A DNA stretch of 64,000 nucleotides from Microcaldota archaeon (GTDB taxonomy: Archaea > Micrarchaeota > Micrarchaeia > Micrarchaeales > Micrarchaeaceae), in the NCBI GenBank assembly GCA_028866715.1, contig JAGWHO010000002.1:45906-109905 (forward strand), written 5' to 3'. This document shows positions 1 through 9,694 of the stretch, in pieces (position 1 is the first letter of the stretch; the number at the start of each line of letters is the position of its first letter). The notes beneath the pieces are model-generated. The model saw nothing but the letters and a program-made list of their open reading frames with translations, searched no databases and was not told the DNA's origin. The position numbers and the translations under genes are program-made.

Positions 1-2250
1 ACCGGAGACATAATGGGAAGGTTCCACCCCCATGGCGACGCGGCGATCTACGACGCGATAGTGAGGATGACGCAGAACTTCTCAATGAACCATCCTCTGG
101 TCCATGGCCAGGGCAATATGGGCTCGATCGACGGCGACAGCGCCGCAGCGCAGCGATACACCGAAGTAAGGCTCGAGGAGTTCGCGGAATCAATGCTCGA
201 AGACATAGACAAAGAGGCAGTCCTCTTCGTGCCGAATTACGATAACACGGAACAGGAGCCGCTAGTGCTCCCTTCAAAGATACCTAACCTGTTGGTGAAC
301 GGCTCTGCAGGAATCGCGGTTGGTGTCGCAACCAACATTCTTCCGCATAACCTGGGAGAGGTATGCGATGCGGTGCTTGCATATCTTGACAACAGGGAGA
401 TAACTGCAGCAGAACTCATGAATTACGTAAAGGGCCCCGATTTCCCGACAGGTGGAAGCGTATTCTACAACACTGCTCTTACCTCGTCATATACTGCAGG
501 CAGGGGGACAGTCGTAATAAGAGGAAAGACGGTCATAGAGAAGCTGAAGAACAGGTCTGCGATAATCGTGACTGAGATTCCCTACAACGTCAACAAAGCA
601 GCAATGGTAGGCGAGATTGCCAACAACGTAAGGAACAAGCGCATAATCGGAATATCGGATCTCAGGGACGAATCCGGCAAGGAGGGCATAAGGGTTGTGA
701 TAGAGCTCAAGCAGGACGCCGAGCCTGATTTCGTGCTCAACCAGCTATACAAGCACACGCAGCTCCAGACGTCGATGCCTGTGATGAACATTGCTGTCAT
801 AGACAAGCACCTCGTCACCTTCAACCTCAGGAGCTACATCAAGACATTTGTCGACCATCGCGTTGACGTGATAAAGAAGAGGACCGCATTCGACCTGAAA
901 GTCGCATCCGACAGGCTGCACATAGTGAACGGGCTCCTGATAGCGGTGCAGGACATCGATAGCGTAATAGCGACGATAAAGAAGAGCACCGACCTGAAAG
1001 AGGCAAGAGCCACGCTCATATCGGGTTACGGCGTCACCGAGATACAGGCAAATGCAATCCTTGACATGAAACTCAGCAAGCTCACAAGCCTCGAGACATC
1101 GCTTCTCGAATCCGAAAAGTCTGAGCTCATGACGAACATAGCAAACCTGGATGCCATACTTGCCGACGAAGCGAAGGTATACCAGATAATAAGGGACGAG
1201 ACCAAGCTCATGAAACAGACCTATGCAAGGCCGAGAAGGACTGTCATAGACTATAACGCCCCGATCCAGGAGTTCAGCAGGGAAGACCTTCTTGTCGATG
1301 AAGAGACGACGATCATACTCACGAAGAACAACTACATGAAGAGGCTGCCAACTAGGGTCTACAGGGCGCAGGACAGGGGCGGCAAGGGGATAATAGCAAT
1401 AGAGCTCAAGGAAAACGATTTCGTCAAGCAGATAACCACGTGCCTGCTCAAGGACTATCTGCTGATGCTCTCGAACAAGGGAAGGGCGTACTGGCTCAAG
1501 GCCTACATGGTGCCAGAGGAATCAAGGTACAGCATAGGCAAGGCCGCGGTCAACCTGGTCAAGCTCTCGGAGGGCGAAAAGATCGAGACAATAATCAACA
1601 CAAGGATATTCGCAAAGTCATTCCTTACATTCATCACAGCCAAGGGCAGGATAAAGAGGACAGAGGCGGAACACTTCTCGCATCCGAGGTCAAACGGCAT
1701 AAACGCCATTCCCATACTCCAGGGCGACGAGCTCGCGGATGTCTGCCTGTCAGACGGAAAGTCGGAGCTGCTGATAGCCACGAAGCTTGGCAAGTCCCTG
1801 AGATTCAAGGAAACAGACATAAGGCCGATGGGAAGGACAGCGCAGGGGATAAGGGGCATAAGGCTCAACGCAAGCGATTCGGTAGTCAACATGATATCCG
1901 CAGTCGCGAAGGACCTCGTAGCATCTATAACTGAAAACGGATTCGGAAAGGTAACTGAATTGGAGAAGTACAGGCTGCAGAAGAGGGGCGGCAAGGGGGT
2001 AATCAACGTCAGGATAAAGGACAAGATAGGCGACGTGGTGAAGGTGCTCAAGGTCCAGAACGATGACAACATACTGATGGTAAGCTCGAAAGGCCTTTCA
2101 ATAACGTTCCCTGTGGCTTCTGTAAGGGTAACCGGAAGGGGGGCAAGCGGCGTCAGGCTAATGAGGCTTGACGGAGGCGCAAAGGTAGTCGACGGCCAGA
2201 CAATATCGAGGCCGCATCAGCCGTCCAACGAACAGGTACAATCAAGCTAA
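1..2250 (+). CDS. gyrA: DNA gyrase subunit A, 5' end outside the window
   Basis: Breakage-reunion subunit of a type IIA topoisomerase; with GyrB it introduces negative supercoils. The frame is open from base 1 (reads TGDIMGRFHPHGD), so the true start lies upstream and the first Met at 13 is internal. The catalytic Tyr is codon 157-159 in the motif AAAQRYTE. The C-terminal half carries repeated beta-pinwheel blades and a GyrA-box-like LQKRGGKGV around 1975-2000, which favours gyrase over topoisomerase IV. The gene ends TAA at 2248. trm56 starts 28 bases later. Gyrase in archaea is regarded as acquired from bacteria. gyrB is not in the window and could lie just upstream. Confidence 0.95.
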   Translation, partial: TGDIMGRFHPHGDAAIYDAIVRMTQNFSMNHPLVHGQGNMGSIDGDSAAAQRYTEVRLEEFAESMLEDIDKEAVLFVPNYDNTEQEPLVLPSKIPNLLVNGSAGIAVGVATNILPHNLGEVCDAVLAYLDNREITAAELMNYVKGPDFPTGGSVFYNTALTSSYTAGRGTVVIRGKTVIEKLKNRSAIIVTEIPYNVNKAAMVGEIANNVRNKRIIGISDLRDESGKEGIRVVIELKQDAEPDFVLNQLYKHTQLQTSMPVMNIAVIDKHLVTFNLRSYIKTFVDHRVDVIKKRTAFDLKVASDRLHIVNGLLIAVQDIDSVIATIKKSTDLKEARATLISGYGVTEIQANAILDMKLSKLTSLETSLLESEKSELMTNIANLDAILADEAKVYQIIRDETKLMKQTYARPRRTVIDYNAPIQEFSREDLLVDEETTIILTKNNYMKRLPTRVYRAQDRGGKGIIAIELKENDFVKQITTCLLKDYLLMLSNKGRAYWLKAYMVPEESRYSIGKAAVNLVKLSEGEKIETIINTRIFAKSFLTFITAKGRIKRTEAEHFSHPRSNGINAIPILQGDELADVCLSDGKSELLIATKLGKSLRFKETDIRPMGRTAQGIRGIRLNASDSVVNMISAVAKDLVASITENGFGKVTELEKYRLQKRGGKGVINVRIKDKIGDVVKVLKVQNDDNILMVSSKGLSITFPVASVRVTGRGASGVRLMRLDGGAKVVDGQTISRPHQPSNEQVQSS

Positions 2251-2278
2251 TAAGTCATACCTCGTTGAAGTAATCAGG

Positions 2279-2800
2279 TTGGTGGTATGGACGATAGCGG
2301 TTCTCTCGATTGGTGAGCATGATCGGAGAATAAGGACAAACATATGCCTTACCGCAAGGGCGTTCGGCGCAGACAAGGTAATATTCATAGGAAAGCGCGA
2401 CAGCAGGATAATCAACTACATGTCCAAGATAAGCGCAAACTGGGGAGGGAGCTTCAAGGTGGAGTTCGCCTCTAATGCCCCCAAGGTGATAAGGCCGCTG
2501 ACGAAATACAAGAAAGTCTATCTCACGATGTATGGGATACCACTAAGGCAGGTGGGGTACACGCTCAAGACGTACAAGAACGTGCTGCTCATCGTCTCTC
2601 AGAAGGAGCACGACGAGGCTCTCGAGAAGCTGTCTGATTACAATGTAAGCATAACCACCCAGCCGCATGCGCAGGTCACCTCAATAGCCGTTTTCCTTCA
2701 CGAGTTCTTCAGCGGGAGGGAGCTCGCCATACAGTTCCCAAATGCGAGATACAAGGTAAAGCCGCAGGATCACGGCATTAGGATAGAAGAGGTAAAGTAG
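2279..2800 (+). CDS. trm56: tRNA (cytidine(56)-2'-O)-methyltransferase, aTrm56
   Basis: SPOUT-class SAM-dependent methyltransferase that makes Cm56 in the T-loop of archaeal tRNAs. The 173-aa product has the family hallmarks TARAFGAD near residue 29 and VYLTMYGIPL near 80, followed by a SPOUT-knot-like C-terminal half with LLIVSQKE. No ATG is available at the N-terminus. TTG at 2279 or GTG at 2282 must be used, and both place the first beta strand (TIAVLSIG) correctly. It follows gyrA on the same strand and converges with the helicase gene, whose stop is 3 bases from its own. Length is close to the family norm. Confidence 0.9.
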   Translation: MVVWTIAVLSIGEHDRRIRTNICLTARAFGADKVIFIGKRDSRIINYMSKISANWGGSFKVEFASNAPKVIRPLTKYKKVYLTMYGIPLRQVGYTLKTYKNVLLIVSQKEHDEALEKLSDYNVSITTQPHAQVTSIAVFLHEFFSGRELAIQFPNARYKVKPQDHGIRIEEVK

Positions 2801-2803
2801 CCG

Positions 2804-5566
2804 CTACACTGTCCAGTATTTCTTGGTGCGTATGAAGTTCTTCTGCGCCTCTATAAGGTCTATGAAGAATGATTTCTCATCGTGCTTGAACATCATGAGC
2901 GCTCTCGCCGCAGTCTTGGCGCCTATGCCATAGACCGAGAGCGCCACAGCCGCCCTTCCGCCATACCCTGAAAAAAGATTGGCGTATCTGATGATCTCGG
3001 ACATGGTCTGGCGCTCTCCCGGAGAGAGCCTCTTCCCCTCTATCCTCTTCTCTATCACCTTCACATACGTGTCATCATATAGAGATATCATCGGGCTTGC
3101 GCAGCTCGGGCAAGCAATCGTCTCAAGGTCCTTCACCTCATTAAGCTTCCTCTTAAACCTGAAACCGCAGTGAGTGCATATCATGCTGATCTCTTTCGAT
3201 AGTATGAACTTCGAGAACGATTCTACAAGCTCGCTGTTCGGCGTAAGCGGCGATATGAGCTCCTTGGTGTAGTATGCTGAATTGAGTATTATGTTCGTCA
3301 GAGGCGATATCGAATCAACGTCCATCACTTGGACCTGCAATGCGCCAGAGTGTATATCGTCGAAGAACCTCTTCACGAGCTTTACGTTGAAGTAGTTGCC
3401 CATCAGCTCCCTTATCGTCTCTTCATACACCGGCGTGCCCTCAAACACCTTGAGCAGGCGCCTTGCAACAGATTTCGACACTACCGCATCCCTGTCTATT
3501 ATTCCGAAGAGCTTCGCCACGGTGACGAACTTGTACCTGAACAGGTCAGTGGTTGTCACCGCCTCAAGGAGCCTGCTCTCGACGATGCCAGAGCTCAAGC
3601 CCAGCAAAAGTTTCTTGACGTCGGCTTCTCTTCCGACCTCCATGAAGACGAGATACGGCGACGATTTTATGTTTATGCTCCTGCCGAGCTTCATGCTCAG
3701 GATATGCGCAAGCAGCCTTGACAGGGCCTCGTTCGCCTGCGTGCCTAGCCCGGTGTAGAGGATCTTGTAGCCCTCCAACTGCTCGACAAACAGCTTTGCC
3801 TTTGAGGGGATGAAATGGCCCTTCTGCCTCTCTGCGAACTTCAGCAGAGTGGCCTTGGTTATGCTATCGATATAATTTGCCGATCCAAGGCCGTTAAGGT
3901 CCCTGAATACCGAGAAGACACCCTGCACCGTCTCATGGCTCACCGGTATGTCCTCTCCAGTCCAGTCAGGCACTGCAGCCTCGAGCTCCATGCTCGGCTC
4001 GACGCTTATGACATCCTTGTCGATGCTGATGACCTTCCACGGCAGTCCTTTTGTTATGAAGACTGAGTTCTCGTCAACGTTATTCGCTACGAACCTCTCA
4101 TCAAGGCTTGAGATTATCCTGTTCTCTATGACGTTCTTGACGATGAACCTTTTTGTATCCGGTATTACGCTAAGGTGGCCGTAGTAATACATCCTGGTGC
4201 GCGGCCCAGCCGTTATAATCTTGCCGTCAAAGCCTACCATCCTCTGCCTTGACATGAATTTGAGCAGGTTGTCGAGCCTTTCCAGCTCAAGGTTCCTGTA
4301 GGTGTACGATCTTTTGAGCAATGAATGAAGCAAGCCGATATCCATCGCCTGCTTGTCCAGCGCAATACCGCATATCTGGTTCGCCAGCACGTCAAAAGAC
4401 CCTTCCTGCACCGCAAACTTCTCAAAAGAGCCAGCCAGCGCATTCTGGTAGATTGCAACAGCTTCAAGCGCCTCTATCTGGTTTATCGCTATTATCGTAC
4501 CTTTAGACACTCCCTTCTGCGTGTGCCCGCTCCTGCCGACCCTTTGGACAAGCCTAAGGGACTGCCTCGGCGAACCGTACTGTATCACAAGGTCTATCTG
4601 GCCGATGTCTATGCCGAGCTCTAGGGACGATGTGGCGATAATGCTCCGTATCTTCCCGTCCTTGAACCTGTTCTCCATCTCGATTCTCTCATCTCTGTCT
4701 AAGGAGCTGTGGTGCACGCCAATCCCGCCAAAGGACTCTATCCCGTTCAGGTAGACGAGCCTGCTGCCCAGGGCCTCGACTATCTGCCTCGTGTTAGCGA
4801 ATATCAGAGTAGACGATGATTTAGAGACCAGCGATGCTATGGCGCCGAGCCTTGCAATCGCATCGTCATCCAGATTGAACTTGTCAATCATGGGCTTGAG
4901 CCTTTCGCTGTAATTTTTCGGAAGCTCTATTGAGACGGATATGCTCTTCTTCATCTCAGATTTCGCTATCTTGCACTCTCGCTTGTTGCACAGGAATTTC
5001 GCGGCAGTCTCTATGTCGCCAACAGTCGCGCTCAGGCCTATGCGCTGGAAACCTGGAGCAAGCTCCTCAAGCCTCTCAAGCGCAACAGAGAGCTGCGCCC
5101 CCCTCTTGCTGTAATAAAGCTCGTGTATCTCGTCGACAACCACTGCCTTGACGTTCCTGAGATGCGGCGATACGCTCTTCGTAGGCATGATGCTTTGGAG
5201 CGTCTCAGGGGTGGTTATCAGGACCATGGGCGCGACGCGCGTCTGCCTCGCGCGCTCGCTTTGCGGCGTGTCTCCGTGCCTCACGGCTATGGTGACGTCT
5301 ATAGACCTGCAGAACTCGTCAAGCCTCTTTATCATATCCCTGTTAAGCGCCCTTAGCGGCGTGATATATATTATCTTTATGCCGGAGCGCTCCTTGTCTT
5401 CAGAGATCTTGTCAAGCAGCGGCAGCATCGCGGCCTCCGTCTTTCCCGCTCCTGTCGGCGCTATGGCGATGCAGTTGCTGCCGCTCTCTATTATCGGCAT
5501 CGCATTCTTCTGTATGTCGGTGAACTCTCCGTATCTCTTAAGGAATTTTTCATAGGCCCTTGGCAT
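2804..5566 (-). CDS. Lhr-type superfamily 2 DNA/RNA helicase
   Basis: 920-aa ATP-dependent helicase of the Lhr family. Visible motifs in order: Q-motif region TDIQKNA (about residue 16), Walker A APTGAGKT (36-43), TPLRALNRD, DEIH box in VVDEIHELYY, GLSATVGD, FANTRQ, then the helicase-C block SSLELGIDIG and QRVGRSGH. After the winged-helix and Lhr-specific region a zinc ribbon (CTHC and CPSC pairs, about residues 800-825) lies near the C-terminus. Lhr proteins act in DNA repair and possibly RNA metabolism. The gene is convergent with trm56, and the start ATG at 5566 lies 9 bases from the end of the next gene upstream on this strand. Confidence 0.9.
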   Translation of the reverse strand: MPRAYEKFLKRYGEFTDIQKNAMPIIESGSNCIAIAPTGAGKTEAAMLPLLDKISEDKERSGIKIIYITPLRALNRDMIKRLDEFCRSIDVTIAVRHGDTPQSERARQTRVAPMVLITTPETLQSIMPTKSVSPHLRNVKAVVVDEIHELYYSKRGAQLSVALERLEELAPGFQRIGLSATVGDIETAAKFLCNKRECKIAKSEMKKSISVSIELPKNYSERLKPMIDKFNLDDDAIARLGAIASLVSKSSSTLIFANTRQIVEALGSRLVYLNGIESFGGIGVHHSSLDRDERIEMENRFKDGKIRSIIATSSLELGIDIGQIDLVIQYGSPRQSLRLVQRVGRSGHTQKGVSKGTIIAINQIEALEAVAIYQNALAGSFEKFAVQEGSFDVLANQICGIALDKQAMDIGLLHSLLKRSYTYRNLELERLDNLLKFMSRQRMVGFDGKIITAGPRTRMYYYGHLSVIPDTKRFIVKNVIENRIISSLDERFVANNVDENSVFITKGLPWKVISIDKDVISVEPSMELEAAVPDWTGEDIPVSHETVQGVFSVFRDLNGLGSANYIDSITKATLLKFAERQKGHFIPSKAKLFVEQLEGYKILYTGLGTQANEALSRLLAHILSMKLGRSINIKSSPYLVFMEVGREADVKKLLLGLSSGIVESRLLEAVTTTDLFRYKFVTVAKLFGIIDRDAVVSKSVARRLLKVFEGTPVYEETIRELMGNYFNVKLVKRFFDDIHSGALQVQVMDVDSISPLTNIILNSAYYTKELISPLTPNSELVESFSKFILSKEISMICTHCGFRFKRKLNEVKDLETIACPSCASPMISLYDDTYVKVIEKRIEGKRLSPGERQTMSEIIRYANLFSGYGGRAAVALSVYGIGAKTAARALMMFKHDEKSFFIDLIEAQKNFIRTKKYWTV

Positions 5567-5575
5567 GGGACCACC

Positions 5576-7585
5576 TCATACCGCAGCAGAGTGCCTCTTC
5601 TTGTACTCTCGCTCCGCAAGCGCGGCAGTTATGCCTATTATCGCCACGCCTATCACTATCACGTATATCAGCCACGGCGTGAAGAATATCATGTTTGCGT
5701 CGTTCCCGTTGGCTATGGAGATGGATTCGGCGAGCCCGAAGTACTTTGCCGAGCCGCTGACATACCCATATGGCACATTGGAGAAGCTTATGCTTCCTTT
5801 CTGGCCGAGGAAGCCTGACATCCGCGTGCCGTTCTTGAAAGATATGGCGTATGAGGCGTTAAGCGGGGTTCCGAAGGCGCTGCTCGCCCTTACGGTAACG
5901 TTGTAAATCGGCATCTGGAAAGATATCGTCTTGGGCGACGTGAGGTTGAACACGTAGTTCGTCGACACATTCACTCCCTTGTAGCTCACATACTCTATGT
6001 TGTAAGTCCGGTTCGCGAACAGATATGCACTGGTATTGACGACGTTGCTGCTTACGTTGTAATAGTCAACTCCTGCAAGCTGCTGCCCGTAAGCGTTTTG
6101 CGGGGAGAACGTCACCTTGTACTGTGTCGCAAATATCGCAGACATGGAGACCGGCGCGGTCACCTTCAGCTTTATGGTGCTGTTCTTTGCTCCGCTGCTC
6201 CAATCCAGGAAACCAAGCTGCATGTTGGGTCCTGTCTTGATTGCAGTTTCAGTCAGCGAAAGTGTCGCCGTGCTGTTGGCGTTGTACCATCCCGTTCCAC
6301 TTACCTGGCCGTACTGTGTCGTAGCGTTGACCAGATACTGGGTCTCCCACCTGGCAGATACGCTTACCGGCGAATTGACTGCGAAGCTTATTCTGGTGGA
6401 GTTGCTTCCCGTGCTCCAGCCCGCGAAAGCAGCTCTTGTCCCGTAAGCTGTAGGCACAGTCGTGTAATTCACGCTAAGGCTGGCGGTCGAACCTGCATCA
6501 TACCATCCGGAGCCTGAAACCGCGCCATAAGATGCATTGGTGCCTACGTAGTACTGCCTCTGCCAGACCGCGGTTTCGGTTATGTTACCGTACATCTGGA
6601 CTGGCGCTGTTGTAAGGTTTCCCGTGTAAGAGCCTGTGCCAGAGCCTCTCCATCCGGCGAACGACTCTCGCGTCCCGTTTGTAATGTTGATATAGCTTGG
6701 GGCGGACAGGCTTGCCCTTGAATATGCCTTGTAGTTTCCGTTGCTTGTGAGGTTGCCATAAGCCGATACCACATTAAGGTTGTATCCAAGGGTCCACAGC
6801 GTCGTCTGGCCTGCCAGCGCAAGGCCAGTGCCAACTTGGAAATAATCCGTCCTGTTGCCGTATTCCTGCACTCCGTATCTGTTCGGGAGTATCTCCTCGC
6901 TGCCCTTGCCGTAGCCTATGTACGAATAGCCCTGCGGCACAAGGTAGGATCTGCCGTTCTGGTAGAACGTCATGTTCTTGAAAGCCACAACCTGCATCGG
7001 ATACGTGTTTGTGTTTGTCTGGGCATACTCGCCAAACGCTGATGGCGGATTCGGTCCCGAGCCGGTTGCCCCAAGATCCACTGTACCAAGGGTCGTGTTG
7101 TCAAAGTAGAATGACCACGCCGTTCCTCCGTTTGATCTAAATGAATATGTGTGGAACGTGTTGTTTATTCCTGCGGATCCGTCAGGCCCGATGCCGCCTA
7201 GGAACGAGCTTCCGGTGTACCCCGACGGGAAATACTCCCAGAACCATGTGGGTTTGCCAGCGGTAAGGTAGACGCTGCCTGTGCAGCCCTGCACATCGCA
7301 CTCGGAAGGATAATAGCCGGTAGCGTTCGTTATCTCATAGCCTGCCTGCAGGAATGCCCCATTAGAAAGGTCCTCGCCTACCCAGTATCCAAGCGAGCCG
7401 TTCGTTGCGGACTGGTAGACCGTCTGTATTGCGACGCCCGCGCCGTTGTTCTGCGCAGCGTCGTTCGATGCCCTTACCCCGCTTTGGAACCAGTACTGCG
7501 CGCTCGCGCTTCCCATCAGCGCGGCGCAAAATAATACTGAGACAAACATTATGCCTAGCCTATGCCCTCTCATACTCGATACCAA
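5576..7585 (-). CDS. Secreted, membrane-anchored repeat surface protein
   Basis: About 665 aa with no assignable enzyme domain. The N-terminus is a signal peptide (hydrophobic run after MRGHRLG, ending around SASA-QYW). A concanavalin-like N-terminal half (residues about 30-270) is followed by at least three beta repeats of about 65 residues, each containing a variant of GxVSGxGWYxAxSTAxLSV and ending in a Trp-rich strand. The C-terminus has one transmembrane helix (WLIYVIVIGVAIIGI) and a short basic tail, so the bulk faces outward. Many N-x-S/T sequons suggest glycosylation. The first possible start, 7585, overlaps dtdA by 26 bases; ATG at 7573 overlaps less. Likely a cell-surface or S-layer-associated protein, by inference. 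Confidence 0.75.
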   Translation of the reverse strand: MVSSMRGHRLGIMFVSVLFCAALMGSASAQYWFQSGVRASNDAAQNNGAGVAIQTVYQSATNGSLGYWVGEDLSNGAFLQAGYEITNATGYYPSECDVQGCTGSVYLTAGKPTWFWEYFPSGYTGSSFLGGIGPDGSAGINNTFHTYSFRSNGGTAWSFYFDNTTLGTVDLGATGSGPNPPSAFGEYAQTNTNTYPMQVVAFKNMTFYQNGRSYLVPQGYSYIGYGKGSEEILPNRYGVQEYGNRTDYFQVGTGLALAGQTTLWTLGYNLNVVSAYGNLTSNGNYKAYSRASLSAPSYINITNGTRESFAGWRGSGTGSYTGNLTTAPVQMYGNITETAVWQRQYYVGTNASYGAVSGSGWYDAGSTASLSVNYTTVPTAYGTRAAFAGWSTGSNSTRISFAVNSPVSVSARWETQYLVNATTQYGQVSGTGWYNANSTATLSLTETAIKTGPNMQLGFLDWSSGAKNSTIKLKVTAPVSMSAIFATQYKVTFSPQNAYGQQLAGVDYYNVSSNVVNTSAYLFANRTYNIEYVSYKGVNVSTNYVFNLTSPKTISFQMPIYNVTVRASSAFGTPLNASYAISFKNGTRMSGFLGQKGSISFSNVPYGYVSGSAKYFGLAESISIANGNDANMIFFTPWLIYVIVIGVAIIGITAALAEREYKKRHSAAV

Positions 7586-8351
7586 GGTCGTTGAGCTTCC
7601 CGATTACCTTATATCTATCCGCGGCTTTTATGCTTTTCCATTCTATGACGGCAATCTCGGCCCTTTTGTCAGACCTCTCAACAGCATCTTCTATCATATC
7701 GACATTCTCCACATAGTGCCTGGACATTATGTGCGAGAATGCATATCTTCCTTCAAGCGCAAGTTTCGTGAACTTATCAGGGTAATGCGTCCCTCCAATC
7801 CCTATCGCAATCTTGCTGTACTCTGCCTTGGCCGCGAGTGCGTCGGATACGCTCTTCGCTACGATGCCGGCGAGTTTCCTGTCGGAAAGAACGCTCCCGT
7901 TCCCGCCGAGCTCAACGAACAATGACGGCGTGTCGAGCAGAGGGCCGTGGTGCGTGGCTTCATACGTCACCGGGATCTCAGTCGTGTTGCTCCTCTCGAG
8001 TGCGCGCAGCACATTAGCCATCGTTTCAGGGGAAGACACGCTCAGGCACTTGGCCCTGCCTCCAAATTTCGCCTCGCCGGACCAGTTCCCCAGGCTGTGC
8101 GTGGTAAACGATGCGGTGCCCTTCTCGCTAGCATGCCTGCTCAGGAATATTATAAGATCCGTGTCAAGAAGCTCGTTCAGGTACTCGGCATCGAAGAGAT
8201 GGCCTGCAAGCTCTATCATGCGTGTCTTGCCGGACGAGAAGCACCTGTGCCCTTCAAGCTCTCCATCCTCACAGAATCCCATCGCTTCCTTTAGGCATGC
8301 GGCGATGTTCAATGACGGCTCGTCATCGGCAGTGTAGACGATGCATGGCAT
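7560..8351 (-). CDS. dtdA: D-aminoacyl-tRNA deacylase, archaeal DTD2 type
   Basis: Zinc enzyme that hydrolyses D-aminoacyl-tRNAs, of the archaeal/plant DTD2 (GEK1) type. The 263-aa protein shows the family signatures SRHASEKGTASFTTH (about residues 70-85), EATHHGPLL (about 130) and GIGGTHYP (about 185), which carry the conserved His and Glu residues. Length matches the family. The gene is divergent from nuoA; the intervening 61 bases must hold both promoters. Its 3' end overlaps the start of the surface-protein gene, so the two may be cotranscribed. Confidence 0.92.
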   Translation of the reverse strand: MPCIVYTADDEPSLNIAACLKEAMGFCEDGELEGHRCFSSGKTRMIELAGHLFDAEYLNELLDTDLIIFLSRHASEKGTASFTTHSLGNWSGEAKFGGRAKCLSVSSPETMANVLRALERSNTTEIPVTYEATHHGPLLDTPSLFVELGGNGSVLSDRKLAGIVAKSVSDALAAKAEYSKIAIGIGGTHYPDKFTKLALEGRYAFSHIMSRHYVENVDMIEDAVERSDKRAEIAVIEWKSIKAADRYKVIGKLNDLGIEYERA

Positions 8352-8412
8352 GGCCTATCTTCTCAGGCTAACGCTTATATTCCTACTTTGCCAATGGCTA
8401 TCGGTAGGGCAG

Positions 8413-8769
8413 ATGCTATTCAACTACATAGCGCTTGTAGTGTTCGTCGCGTTCGCGATATTCGTGCCGGTATCATTCCTTTTGACTGCAAAGATGCTCG
8501 GCAGGAGGGAGCACGGCAACAGGGTCAAGAACGCGCCTTACGAGGCTGGGGAGCAGACCATAGGCAGCAGCAGAGACATAGACAACGAGTACCTTCCATT
8601 TTTCATGATGTTCCTTCCGTTCGAGATAGCGCTCGTCATATTGATGCTGTGGTCCGTAGTCGCGAAGCAGCTCGCGTACACTACAGGCATAGAGATAATA
8701 GCGCTGGCAGTGATATCGACCGTATTCTCGATAGTGGGTTACAGGTTCATAAGTGGTAAGAATGAATGA
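8413..8769 (+). CDS. nuoA: NADH-quinone oxidoreductase subunit A
   Basis: Small membrane subunit of respiratory complex I. Starting at ATG 8413 (MLFNYIALVV) gives 118 aa with three transmembrane helices (about residues 4-25, 58-80 and 88-108) and the conserved loop APYEAGEQTIG between helices 1 and 2. The frame stays open upstream to 8341, but those extra residues would cover the dtdA start, so the internal ATG is preferred. First gene of a tightly overlapping nuoA-B-C-D run. Confidence 0.88.
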   Translation: MLFNYIALVVFVAFAIFVPVSFLLTAKMLGRREHGNRVKNAPYEAGEQTIGSSRDIDNEYLPFFMMFLPFEIALVILMLWSVVAKQLAYTTGIEIIALAVISTVFSIVGYRFISGKNE

Positions 8770-9385
8770 CATGCCTTATACGCCGGAGCAGTTCATGAAT
8801 GCCGAGCAGGAGATGGACCAGCTTCTCGAACAATCTGCAGAGAAGTACAAGGTCAGCACCAACGCCATGTTCGCGAAGCTCTCCGACCTCGCAAACCTCA
8901 CTCTTGACGACCTGAAGCGCTGGAGCAGGGCGAATTCATTATGGCCCATGCAGTTCGGCCTTGCATGCTGCGCAATGGAGCTGCTGGATTTCGGCTCAGC
9001 CAGGATAGATGCCGAGAGGAAGGGATACCTGCTCTTCAGGGGCACGCCAAGGCAGACAGACGTCATGATCGTAGCAGGCTGGGTCACGAAGTCCATGGTC
9101 CCAAGGGTGAAAAGGCTGTACGAGCAGATGGCAAAGCCAAGCTATGTCATAGCATACGGCGAGTGCGCCACTTCAGGAGGCCCCTGGTGGCAGAGCTACA
9201 ACATAATTCAGGGCATAGACCAAGTGCTCCCAGTAGATGTTTACGTTATAGGGTGCCCGCCGAAGCCCGAGAATCTATTTGCCGGGCTGATGAAGCTGCA
9301 GGACAAGATACGTGGTAACGTTGTTGGAGATACAGAGCGAAGCATTAGCGAGAACGCTAGAAGGACTGAAAACAAAAGGGTTTGA
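8762..9385 (+). CDS. nuoB: NADH-quinone oxidoreductase subunit B
   Basis: Peripheral-arm subunit carrying the terminal N2 [4Fe-4S] cluster of complex I. Cluster ligands are visible: the tandem cysteines in FGLACCAMEL, the Cys in YGECATSGGPWW and the Cys in VIGCPPKPENLF. About 207 aa with an N-terminal extension of roughly 45 residues. ATG 8762 overlaps the nuoA stop by 8 bases, typical of coupled translation; ATG 8771 is also possible. The last 70 or so bases overlap nuoC in another frame. Confidence 0.95.
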   Translation: MNDMPYTPEQFMNAEQEMDQLLEQSAEKYKVSTNAMFAKLSDLANLTLDDLKRWSRANSLWPMQFGLACCAMELLDFGSARIDAERKGYLLFRGTPRQTDVMIVAGWVTKSMVPRVKRLYEQMAKPSYVIAYGECATSGGPWWQSYNIIQGIDQVLPVDVYVIGCPPKPENLFAGLMKLQDKIRGNVVGDTERSISENARRTENKRV

Positions 9386-9692
9386 CTACCTAAAGAAGAT
9401 CACTGCTGTTGACAGGGTAGACCACCTAGAGGTAGTGTACATTCTATACAGCACAATCAACAACGAGCACGAGATAGTGCTCACTCAGCTTCCTTCCGAG
9501 AATCCCGAGATAGGCACGGCGATGAAGTTCTATAAAGCGGCAGACTGGTATGAGCGAGAGCTCTCGGAGATGTTCGGCATAAAGATAAAGGGCAGGAAGG
9601 CGAAAAGGCTTCTTCTCGAGAAATGGAACGGCGCCGAAGCCCCGCTTAGGAAGAGCTTCGAGTGGGCCAATCCGAATTACAAGAAGTTGTGA
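9312..9692 (+). CDS. nuoC: NADH-quinone oxidoreductase subunit C
   Basis: 30-kDa-type subunit of the complex I peripheral arm. The 126-aa protein has the family core ADWYERELSEMFGI and ends EAPLRKSFEWANPNYKKL. It is shorter than many NuoC proteins. No ATG is available near the expected N-terminus; GTG 9312 or TTG 9321/9324 would start inside the 3' end of nuoB, giving an overlap of 60-74 bases. The stop TGA at 9690 is 2 bases before the nuoD start, so translation is probably coupled. Confidence 0.9.
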   Translation: MVTLLEIQSEALARTLEGLKTKGFDYLKKITAVDRVDHLEVVYILYSTINNEHEIVLTQLPSENPEIGTAMKFYKAADWYERELSEMFGIKIKGRKAKRLLLEKWNGAEAPLRKSFEWANPNYKKL

Positions 9693-9694
9693 AC

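Noticed and set aside
1440..1934. 164-codon frame overlapping gyrA on the same strand
   Set aside because: It lies wholly within gyrA, has a low-complexity Arg/Gly/Gln composition and is a frame shadow of a well-conserved gene.
3329..4624. Several opposite-strand frames within the Lhr helicase
   Set aside because: They are antisense to a complete helicase with all motifs and have no recognisable domains.
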